Source: Acidobacteriaceae bacterium
GTDB lineage: Bacteria > Acidobacteriota > Terriglobia > Terriglobales > Acidobacteriaceae
NCBI GenBank assembly: GCA_030040395.1
Contig: JASHTU010000218.1
Span: 1 to 5,373 of the forward strand
Direction: 5' to 3'
Length of the DNA stretch: 5,373 nucleotides
The position numbers and the translations under genes are program-made. The notes under the pieces are model-generated. The model worked only from the letters and a program-made list of their open reading frames with translations. It did not search any database and was not told the DNA's origin. Below, piece by piece: positions 1-5,373 of the stretch. Every line of letters starts with the position of its first letter. Positions within the stretch are counted from its first letter, which is position 1.

Positions 1-204
1 TTATGCAACAGGCCGCGCAGGTGGCGTAGGTCTCTAACCGTTTGATTTGCGCCGTTCCTGGGCGCCCCATGTACTCCGGGGTCCCCCTCGGACAGGTCTT
101 CGTCCGTGGGGTGGAGATCTCGCTTTTGAGACCCGGGACAGTCGATCTTCAACTGCGAACCAATTAACTGCACCGCGGCCAACCGAGCAGAATTTCAGGA
201 ATCT
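1..204. other. Intergenic region without a supported gene; short inverted repeats
   Basis: I see no gene here that I can support. Open frames on the minus strand are Arg/Pro/Ser-rich and have no domain or plausible start, so they look like products of GC-rich sequence. The stretch holds several short self-complementary elements: GGGCGCCC near 60-67, GGGG-T-CCCC near 78-86, and GATCTC...GAGACC at 116-133. This texture is typical of non-coding intergenic repeats. No confident sigma-70 type promoter is visible ahead of the small ORF at 205. A gene may lie to the left, outside the window. Confidence 0.5.
116..137 (+). repeat. Short dispersed inverted repeat, copy 1
   Basis: By eye this 22-base stretch matches 4960-4981 at 18 of 22 positions in the same orientation. 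Both copies have the form G-(A/G)-TCTCG, a three-base spacer, then TTGAGACC followed by G/C. Each is an imperfect inverted repeat with 5-6 base arms; here the arms are GATCTC and GAGACC, with one A/C mismatch. Copy 1 is intergenic, whereas copy 2 lies inside era. The shared sequence suggests a small repeat family in this genome, but two copies are little evidence and the flanks differ. Confidence 0.45.
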
Positions 205-432
205 ATGTGCCCAGTCTGCATAGCTGCTGCGGCAGCCATCGCCGGCAGCGCCACCGGAACCGGTGGCCTCACCGCCTTCCTTGCTCGAAGATTTCTGAAG
301 TACAACAGCCGCGTTCCCCAACGAATTGCATCAAAGGAGATCAACAATGCCAACCGTCACATCGGAAGTGAAGCACCCGAAAGTCGTCTCGCAGGCCGAG
401 TGGATTGCGGCCCGCAAGGAATTTCTGACTAA
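205..432 (+). CDS. Small CPVC-motif protein with hydrophobic Ala/Gly segment (hypothetical)
   Basis: This is a 75-residue frame from an ATG with AGGA (197-200) four bases upstream. The N-terminus is MCPVC, a CxxC pair at residues 2 and 5. An Ala/Gly/Thr-rich stretch follows at residues 6-27 (including ATGTGGLTAF), long enough for one membrane helix, then a basic ARRFLK segment. From memory, short bacterial hypothetical proteins with an MCPxCI start and a TGGLTA motif exist, typically about 45-60 residues; no function is known to me. The last 28 or so residues overlap the start of the DUF899 gene in another frame and look like shadow sequence. The real protein may therefore be shorter, with a frameshift near its end, or the overlap may be genuine. 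The CxxC could bind a metal or be redox active, like the CPSC of its neighbour; that is inference. Confidence 0.45.
   Translation: MCPVCIAAAAAIAGSATGTGGLTAFLARRFLKYNSRVPQRIASKEINNANRHIGSEAPESRLAGRVDCGPQGISD
333..340 (+). promoter_or_regulatory. Ribosome binding site of the DUF899 gene
   Basis: AAAGGAGA matches the anti-Shine-Dalgarno sequence strongly and ends six bases before the ATG at 347. This decides the start: the in-frame TTG at 326 would place the site inside the coding region and adds only seven residues that do not resemble the family N-terminus. Confidence 0.85.
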
Positions 433-1171
433 AGAGAAGGAGTTTACCCGGCTGCGCGATGAACTCAGCCGACAGCGCCGGGAACTGCCCTGGGAGAAGA
501 TCGAGAAGCACTGTGAATTCGAAGGACCAGATGGCAAAGCGACCCTCGCCGATTTATTCGGCAAGCGCAGCCAGCTCATTGTCTACCACTTCATGCTCGG
601 CCCCGGATGGAAGGAGGGGTGCCCGAGCTGCTCTTATCTCTCGGACCACTTTGACGGCATGGCGGTCCACTTGGCCAACCGCGACGTAACCCTGGCAGTG
701 GTTTCGCACGCGCCATATGCCGAGATCGACGCCTTCAAGAAGCGCATGGGCTGGCGCTTCCATTGGTATTCATCGTTCGGCAGCGACTTCAACTACGACT
801 ATCAGGTCTCGTTGAGGCCCGAGGACCGCGGCAAAAATCAGGTGTATTACAACTATGAGCTAACGGAGTTCCCCAGCGACGAGCGTCCCGGCCTCAGTGT
901 TTTCTCTAAGGACCCGAACGGCGACATCTTCCACACTTATTCGACTTATGCGCGCGGCCTCGACATTCTCGTTGGCGCATATAACTTCCTTGACCTGGCG
1001 CCGAAGGGCCGCGACGAAGCCGGCCTCAAACACACCATGGCCTGGGTCCGTCATCACGACAAGTACGGCGACAACTACTTCGTCGACCCAAATCGACCGT
1101 ATGTGCAACCTGAAGTAGTGCAAACTAAGAACACTGCTTCGAGTTGTTGTTCAGGCGAACACCATGATTGA
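347..1171 (+). CDS. DUF899 family thioredoxin-like protein
   Basis: This is a 274-residue protein starting at ATG 347, behind a strong ribosome binding site. It matches the DUF899 family, which has a thioredoxin/peroxiredoxin-like fold and no established reaction. Family landmarks are visible in order: a charged helical N-terminus (residues about 15-55, AEWIAARKEFLTKEKEFTRL); YHFMLGPGWKEGCPSCSYLSD at about 80-100, with the CPSC motif at 92-95; the SHAPYAEIDAFKKRMGW stretch at 120-136; SSFGSDFNYDY at 142-152; PGLSVF and HTYSTYARGLD at 181-206; and AWVRHHDKY at 232-240. Length is normal for the family and no signal peptide is seen, so it is probably cytosolic. The C-terminus ends in a Cys-Cys and His-His tail (SSCCSGEHHD, 265-274) that could bind metal; this is inference. 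The small CPVC ORF lies directly upstream and overlaps it by 86 bases, so the two may be cotranscribed. The next gene converges on it. Confidence 0.93.
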   Translation: MPTVTSEVKHPKVVSQAEWIAARKEFLTKEKEFTRLRDELSRQRRELPWEKIEKHCEFEGPDGKATLADLFGKRSQLIVYHFMLGPGWKEGCPSCSYLSDHFDGMAVHLANRDVTLAVVSHAPYAEIDAFKKRMGWRFHWYSSFGSDFNYDYQVSLRPEDRGKNQVYYNYELTEFPSDERPGLSVFSKDPNGDIFHTYSTYARGLDILVGAYNFLDLAPKGRDEAGLKHTMAWVRHHDKYGDNYFVDPNRPYVQPEVVQTKNTASSCCSGEHHD

Positions 1172-1214
1172 CCTTGCGCGGAGGTGACGCTGCGGGTGCT
1201 TTTCGTTCATTCGA

Positions 1215-1238
1215 CCAACTCGGGTCCCCGATCCTTGG
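1215..1238. terminator. Weak candidate bidirectional terminator hairpin
   Basis: The 125-base gap between the convergent DUF899 and GH31 genes contains an interrupted inverted repeat. Outer arms are CCAA and TTGG (1215-1218, 1235-1238); inner arms are TCGGG and CCCGA (1220-1224, 1227-1231), with a tight turn. It is the best hairpin I found in the gap and is placed to stop transcripts from both sides. Neither side is followed by a T-run, so intrinsic termination is doubtful. Confidence 0.3.
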
Positions 1239-1296
1239 CGCGTACTTTCCGCCGGAGGGTGGGACAGCAGAGACTTCAACCCTGCCGTGCCAAGCT

Positions 1297-4134
1297 TCAC
1301 TTCCCCGCCTCGTCCATCATCCGCTCGGCGCGGTTCACCTCATCCTGGCGCCGGGTTTTTTCCACGTCCATATTGGCCGGGCGCAAGGGATTATTCTCCA
1401 TGCGCGCGGCATAGCTTGCCAGGAGTTCGGGAAACTCCGCGTCCAGGGCGGTCACGGCGGCTTGCGCCTTGGGCAGCATGTCACGGAAATGCACGATTTC
1501 CTCGACGGCGCGTTCGGGATGATAGCTGAGCCGGTCTCCGCTCTGCATGGCGTCGATGAGCACGTCGGGTGGCGCGCTCACCGGCCAAGTCTGCTGCAGC
1601 GCGTCGTAGGCCCCGCGAAGCCGCGTCATAGCTCCGGCAAAGCCGTCCAGCTCGCCGCGGCGCGCGGTGAGGCCCGCGGTGCGGCGCACCTCGATCGTCA
1701 CCTTCGCTCCCGTGCTCGTTGCCGGTACAGGGATCACCGTGGTCAGCGTATTGCCCACATAGGTCCAGCCCGGCTTGCCGCTTTCTCCCTGCGGAACCGG
1801 CTTTCCATTCACCGTCACCTCGGCGGGCGGCCAATCGGCACGCAGGCGCAGCTCATACCCGCGGCTGCGCAACATGCCCGGATAATTCCCCTCCACTGGC
1901 CCGATCTCCACGCGGAGCGCATCGCCGTTTTGCGTCGCCTTGATCGGCGTGCGTGCAAACTCGCCCCACTGGTACTCGATCCACTTTCCTGAATCTTCAT
2001 ACACGGAATAGGCCGAGCTCGCACCCGGTTCCAGCGGCCACACGTTTACGATCAGAGGATCGACGGGTTTTTGTCCCGTGTGCAGCATCGGCGGCTGCAT
2101 GGGCACAATCGCTCCCGCCTTCAAATAAACTGGAATCTGATCGATCGAAAAGCTGCGCTCCACGCTCGTCGGGCCGGTGAAATGCTTGCCGGTGGGCCGC
2201 TCGATCCACTCGCCCTTCGGCAGCCACACCTGCTCCGTGGCCAGGCCGTTTGCCGTGTCGGCGGGCTCCGTCACTGGGCTGGCCAGCATCTCGCCGCCAA
2301 AGACATATTCGTTCTTGCTCGTGTACGCCGCGTCTTCTTCCGGCCAGTCGTAATATAGCGGATGCAGAAACGCGACGCCCGTGTCGTAGGTGCGCCGCGC
2401 CTCCGTGTAGATGTACGGCTGCAGCGCCATGCGTAGTTGATAGGTCGCGCGCAAAATCGACGAATACGGCTCCGGATACGCCCAAATCCGCCGCTCCGAG
2501 TCGGGATTCTTGGTGGTATGGGTGCGCAAAATCGGACTGAAAGCCCCAAACTGCACCCAGCGCGTAAACAACTCCGGATCCACCGCACCCGGCATGTGTC
2601 CGCCGATGTCGTGGCTCCAATACGCATAGCCCACGTTGGCCGCCGTAGCCGTGAACCAGGGCTGAAACGCCAGCGACGGCCATACCGAAATCGTGTCTCC
2701 GGAGAAGCCGATCTCGTATCGATGGTTGCCCAGCCCGCCCCAGCGATGAAACAGCATTGGCCGCTTGCCCTCGCGCTGCTGATCGGTGAAGTGCAAGTAG
2801 TTCAGCCACCAGGTGTTGTTCACGCCCTGCAGCTTGGTGTTGGGCTCCTGCTGCCAGTCCAGCCACCAAAAATCGATGCCCTGCTTCTCCAGGGGATGCA
2901 GCACCAGGTCGAAGTAATTCGTCGCCCAGTGCTTGTTGGTGGGGTCGAAAGGCACATATTTCTTCGTCGCCGGATCGATGCCCGTCGCCCGCGCCATCGC
3001 CGGATACACCGCTTCCCAGGGCTGGATGCCCGAAGCCGGATGCAGATTGAGCGTAACCTTCAAACCCTCGTCGTGCAGGTTCTTCAGGAATGCATCCGGA
3101 TCAGGAAACAGCAGCTTGTTCCACGTATAGCCGGTCCAGCCCAGCGTCTGCCCCGCCTGGTCGGTTTCGCCTCTCGTCTTGAGCTGTTCCTGGTTGATGT
3201 GCCAGTCCATGTCGATCACCAGCACGTTGAGCGGCGTGTCATTCTCTCGGAATCCCCGCGCCAGTTCGTCCAGCTCCTGGTCGCTGTAGGCCCAGTAGCG
3301 CGACCACCACACGCCGAAGGCAAACCGCGGCGGCAAGGGAATGCGCCCGGCCACGCGCACAAAGTCCCCCAGAGCTTTACGGTAGTCGTGGCCGTAGCCG
3401 AAGAAGTACCAATCGGTGTATGATCCGGGCCGCTCATCGGCTGGCCGCTCCATTACCCACGGCCACGGGCTCTTTTCGCCGTCCAAAAACCGGAAATCGC
3501 TCGCGTCGAACAGCGGCCGCGTCGAGTCGTCCACCAGCGCCCATCCCGAACGCGACACCAGCCCCTGCCCAATCGGTTCGCGCGTCTGGCTGCCCCGCGC
3601 GCCATCGAGCGTGCGCGTCGTACCCTCCAGGTTTTCCGCGTCCTCGAGCCCCGGCCGCCACACCACCGGCTTGCCGTCGACACTGAGCTGAATGGAAAGA
3701 CTCTCCGCCGTAAAACGCCCGTCGCCCGTAGGCGTGTAGCGCAGTTCCAGCGCATCGGTTTTGATCGTTAGCGTCCGTGCCGTCCCCTGCGCATCGCCGC
3801 TCTCCGTATGAACAAACTTCGGGGCCGGCAGCCGCCGGTTGATAAACACAAACGAAGCGTGATCCTCGAACTTCCCCTCGGCGGACCACTCCATGCGGAT
3901 AAGCTCCGGCGTCAGCACCGTGAACCGCGCATGGCCGGCAATCACCACCGCTCTCGGATCGGCCACGGGATCGCTCGCCGGCTCCACACGAGCGCGCTGC
4001 GCCACCGCAACCAGCGAGGCCGAATTCGCGTTTCCGGCCGTCTTCGCGCCTTGCCCCTGTCCCTCCGCCAACATCGCCAAGCCGCATGTCAAGAGAACTC
4101 CGGCCACCACTGACCACCCCGGCAAATACCGCAC
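1297..4134 (-). CDS. Secreted glycoside hydrolase family 31 (alpha-glucosidase/xylosidase-type)
   Basis: With GTG at 4134 the protein has 945 residues. Residues 1-25 form a signal peptide (RYLPGW, then a hydrophobic core ending near LAMLAEG), so it acts in the periplasm or outside the cell. Domains: N-terminal beta-sandwich about 57-232; (beta/alpha)8 barrel about 267-602; proximal beta-sandwich about 605-690; DUF5110-type sandwich about 693-763 (VNVWPLEPGASSAYSVYEDSG); helical tail from about 823. Barrel motifs are VIDMDWH (306-312), FWWLDWQQ with presumed nucleophile Asp426, HRWGGLGNHRY (463-473), GFSGD with presumed acid/base Asp480, and WSHDIGG (506-512). GH31 enzymes hydrolyse alpha-linked sugars by retention; the specificity here (glucose, xylose, galactose) cannot be read from sequence. 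The WLDWQQ nucleophile motif differs from the classical WxDMNE and recalls Bacteroidetes-type members. A GTG at 4248 would add 38 residues ahead of the signal peptide; I prefer 4134 because AGGAGG lies four bases upstream and the signal peptide then begins the protein. Confidence 0.92.
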   Translation of the reverse strand: MRYLPGWSVVAGVLLTCGLAMLAEGQGQGAKTAGNANSASLVAVAQRARVEPASDPVADPRAVVIAGHARFTVLTPELIRMEWSAEGKFEDHASFVFINRRLPAPKFVHTESGDAQGTARTLTIKTDALELRYTPTGDGRFTAESLSIQLSVDGKPVVWRPGLEDAENLEGTTRTLDGARGSQTREPIGQGLVSRSGWALVDDSTRPLFDASDFRFLDGEKSPWPWVMERPADERPGSYTDWYFFGYGHDYRKALGDFVRVAGRIPLPPRFAFGVWWSRYWAYSDQELDELARGFRENDTPLNVLVIDMDWHINQEQLKTRGETDQAGQTLGWTGYTWNKLLFPDPDAFLKNLHDEGLKVTLNLHPASGIQPWEAVYPAMARATGIDPATKKYVPFDPTNKHWATNYFDLVLHPLEKQGIDFWWLDWQQEPNTKLQGVNNTWWLNYLHFTDQQREGKRPMLFHRWGGLGNHRYEIGFSGDTISVWPSLAFQPWFTATAANVGYAYWSHDIGGHMPGAVDPELFTRWVQFGAFSPILRTHTTKNPDSERRIWAYPEPYSSILRATYQLRMALQPYIYTEARRTYDTGVAFLHPLYYDWPEEDAAYTSKNEYVFGGEMLASPVTEPADTANGLATEQVWLPKGEWIERPTGKHFTGPTSVERSFSIDQIPVYLKAGAIVPMQPPMLHTGQKPVDPLIVNVWPLEPGASSAYSVYEDSGKWIEYQWGEFARTPIKATQNGDALRVEIGPVEGNYPGMLRSRGYELRLRADWPPAEVTVNGKPVPQGESGKPGWTYVGNTLTTVIPVPATSTGAKVTIEVRRTAGLTARRGELDGFAGAMTRLRGAYDALQQTWPVSAPPDVLIDAMQSGDRLSYHPERAVEEIVHFRDMLPKAQAAVTALDAEFPELLASYAARMENNPLRPANMDVEKTRRQDEVNRAERMMDEAGK

Positions 4135-4138
4135 GACT

Positions 4139-4144
4139 CCTCCT
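4139..4144 (-). promoter_or_regulatory. Ribosome binding site favouring the GTG 4134 start of GH31
   Basis: On the minus strand the purine run GAGAGGAGGA precedes GTG 4134, with AGGAGG at 4144-4139 and a four-base spacer, or GAGAGG at a seven-base spacer. The match is strong but the shortest spacing is tight. It supports starting GH31 at its signal peptide rather than at GTG 4248. Confidence 0.6.
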
Positions 4145-4244
4145 CTCGTTCTTGGTTCCAGGGGAAAGTGATCATCCCAGGACCCACACCCACTGCGACG
4201 CAAGTCTCGGCTTTCCACCGGGAGCCGTAATTCTTCCCCTCGCG

Positions 4245-5342
4245 TCACGCCGAATCCTCCTCGTCCTCCGTCTCCTCCACCGGCTCGCCCCCCAATCTTT
4301 CAAGCTGGTTGTGCCAGTCCAGCGATTCCACAAAGCTCTTCGACTCTCGCCAGCCCGGCTCCACAATCACGTGCAATTCGAGATACACGCGCCCTCCCAG
4401 AAGCGATTCGATCTTGCGCCGCGCCCCCGTGCCGATCGCCTTCAGCTTCGCCCCGCCCTTGCCGATCAAAATCGCCTTCTGCCCCTCGCGCTCGCAATAA
4501 ATCGCCGCGGCGATGCGCGTCAATTTTCTGGTCTTGGACGAGGGCTCCGGTTCGACGAACTGTTCGATAATCACCGCCGAGGCGTAAGGTACCTCTTCGC
4601 CGGTCTCAATCAAAATGCTCTCCCGGATCAGCTCCGCCGCCATGAAGCGCAATGGCTGGTCGGTGTACTGGTCCTTGGGAAAGTAGCGCTGGCCCTCCGG
4701 CAGCTTCTCCACTATCCTGTGCACCAGCAAATCCAGCCCGTCGCGCTTGCGCGCGCTCACCGGTATCACTCCGGCAAAGTTGAACTGCCGCGTGAGTGCG
4801 TCGATCAGCGGCAGCAGCGCTTCTTTCCTCACCAGGTCTATCTTGGTCAGAACCAGGAAAACCGGGCAATCGAGTTTGCGCACAAGGCTGAACAGAAACT
4901 CGTCTTCGCTGCGCGCCCCAGCGCCACGCCCCCCAGAGCCCGACCTGAACTTGTCGAGGGGTCTCGAATTTGAGACCGGGGTGGGATCTGAACCAATCTG
5001 TAGTCCCACTCTGCGCGTCGCGTCCGCCAGCACTAGCACCAGGTCCCGCGCCTCCAGCGCCTCGTGCACCTCCTGCAACATGCGCCGGTCGAGCTGCGAG
5101 CCCGGCTTGTGTACCCCGGGCGTGTCCACAAAGACGATCTGCGCCGCCGGCCCGGAACCCTGCCCCGAACCGCGTCGCCCGCTCTTGCGCCCCGCCGGAA
5201 CCTCCACCACCCCGAGGATGCGGTTCCGCGTTGTCTGCGGCTTGGCCGTCACAATGGCGACTTTTTCGCCCGTCAACGCGTTCAGCAGCGTGCTCTTGCC
5301 CACGTTGGGCCGACCTACAATGGCGACAAATCCCGATCGCAA
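4245..5342 (-). CDS. era: GTPase Era, with an in-frame repeat insertion
   Basis: Era is an essential GTPase that binds the 3' end of 16S rRNA and helps 30S subunit assembly. This copy is 365 residues against about 300 for the family. The G domain shows G1 GRPNVGKST (10-18), the switch I segment KPQTTRNR (34-41), G3 DTPG (73-76), G4 TKID (166-169, Thr replacing the usual Asn) and G5 SAR (196-198). The KH RNA-binding domain carries [12 protein letters not shown] (293-304), and the tail is acidic ([10 protein letters not shown]). The extra length comes from a Gly/Ser/Arg-rich loop at about 51-67 and an insertion at about 112-145, between ADATRR and EDEFL, that matches a palindromic DNA repeat. 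All motifs are intact, so it is probably functional. The start used is TTG 5342, with GGAG (5349-5352) six bases upstream. The frame stays open to the window edge, so a start further upstream cannot be excluded. Its TGA overlaps a GTG of the GH31 frame. Confidence 0.95.
   Translation of the reverse strand: MRSGFVAIVGRPNVGKSTLLNALTGEKVAIVTAKPQTTRNRILGVVEVPAGRKSGRRGSGQGSGPAAQIVFVDTPGVHKPGSQLDRRMLQEVHEALEARDLVLVLADATRRVGLQIGSDPTPVSNSRPLDKFRSGSGGRGAGARSEDEFLFSLVRKLDCPVFLVLTKIDLVRKEALLPLIDALTRQFNFAGVIPVSARKRDGLDLLVHRIVEKLPEGQRYFPKDQYTDQPLRFMAAELIRESILIETGEEVPYASAVIIEQFVEPEPSSKTRKLTRIAAAIYCEREGQKAILIGKGGAKLKAIGTGARRKIESLLGGRVYLELHVIVEPGWRESKSFVESLDWHNQLERLGGEPVEETEDEEDSA
4908..5009 (-). repeat. RPELVEG-type palindromic repeat inserted in frame within era
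   Basis: About 102 bases (34 codons) interrupt the Era G domain where other Era proteins go directly from the DATR segment to the DEF segment. On the plus strand 4941-4961 reads RPELVEG; in the Era frame the same DNA reads RPLDKFRSG. From memory both are common translations of a widespread intergenic palindromic repeat (consensus near TTCGACAAGCTCAGG). Two further inverted repeats adjoin it: GGTCTC/GAGACC (4960-4965, 4972-4977) and GTGGGA/TCCCAC (4981-4986, 5003-5008). The length is divisible by three and adds no stop codon. The exact boundaries are estimated from the protein alignment I carry in memory, so they could be off by several codons. Confidence 0.7.
4960..4981 (+). repeat. Short dispersed inverted repeat, copy 2 (inside era)
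   Basis: This stretch has perfect six-base arms GGTCTC and GAGACC around a six-base centre. It matches 116-137 at 18 of 22 positions, same orientation. It forms the middle part of the in-frame insertion in era, which links that insertion to an element also present in the intergenic region at the other end of the window. Confidence 0.5.
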
Positions 5343-5373
5343 TGCCTTCTCCCCGTTCCGCCCCCTAATTATC

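Noticed and set aside
1..204. Possible tRNA, riboswitch or CRISPR in the left region
   Set aside because: No cloverleaf, no T-arm GTTCRA motif in a consistent fold, no regularly spaced repeats; only short G/C hairpins.
34..321. Minus-strand open frame in the left intergenic region
   Set aside because: Low-complexity Ser/Gly/Arg composition, no convincing ribosome binding site or domain, and it opposes the more credible small CPVC ORF.
1168..1992. Plus-strand open frame of 274 codons overlapping the DUF899 stop by four bases
   Set aside because: The start overlap looks like an operon junction, but most of the frame is antisense to the GH31 C-terminus and its His/Arg/Ala-rich composition matches no family.
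2437..3423. Long plus-strand open frame of 328 codons opposite the GH31 gene
   Set aside because: It lies wholly antisense to the catalytic barrel, is rich in Arg/His/Pro/Gln, and has no recognisable domain; GC-rich genes commonly leave such open frames on the other strand.
4080..4090. Possible lipobox cysteine in the GH31 signal peptide (LLTC)
   Set aside because: Thr directly before Cys and the position in the middle of the hydrophobic core do not fit a lipoprotein signal; cleavage near the later AEG is more likely.
4086..4973. Plus-strand open frame of 295 codons opposite era and the GH31 5' end
   Set aside because: It is a shadow of era. Its only recognisable part is the RPELVEG peptide at its end, which comes from the repeat insertion.

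Overview
The window is a GC-rich bacterial chromosome segment. It carries two solid genes on the minus strand (era, then a secreted family 31 glycoside hydrolase), one solid gene on the plus strand (a DUF899 thioredoxin-like protein), and a plausible small plus-strand gene just upstream of the DUF899 gene. High GC, strong GC preference at third codon positions, GTG/TTG starts, a secreted Bacteroidetes-like GH31 enzyme and the DUF899 gene would suit a soil bacterium such as an acidobacterium. That assignment is inference from gene flavour; no rRNA or other marker fixes the phylum.

Layout. Bases 1-204 contain no convincing gene; they are rich in short G/C hairpins and hold one copy (116-137) of a short element that recurs inside era. 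A small ORF starting at 205 encodes a CPVC motif followed by an Ala/Gly-rich hydrophobic segment. It runs into the DUF899 gene (347-1171), which has its own clear ribosome binding site and a CPSC motif. A 125-base gap with one hairpin separates this gene from the convergent GH31 gene (1297-4134, minus). The GH31 protein has a signal peptide, a (beta/alpha)8 barrel with recognisable catalytic aspartates, a DUF5110-type C-terminal sandwich and a helical C-terminal extension. Upstream of it lies era (4245-5342, minus), whose 5' end is close to the window edge.

The genes do not form an obvious pathway. Era is a housekeeping 16S rRNA/30S maturation GTPase, GH31 is an extracytoplasmic alpha-glycoside hydrolase, and the DUF899 protein is a cytosolic redox-like protein of unknown role. 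The era stop codon overlaps an in-frame GTG of the GH31 frame (GTGA), so some translational coupling is possible, although the signal peptide points to a start 114 bases further downstream.

The most noteworthy item is an in-frame insertion of about 34 codons in the Era G domain. It is made of palindromic DNA that encodes the widespread 'RPELVEG' / 'PLDKFRSG' repeat peptides. A repeat element therefore appears to have been accommodated inside an essential GTPase. I see no convincing new multi-gene system here.
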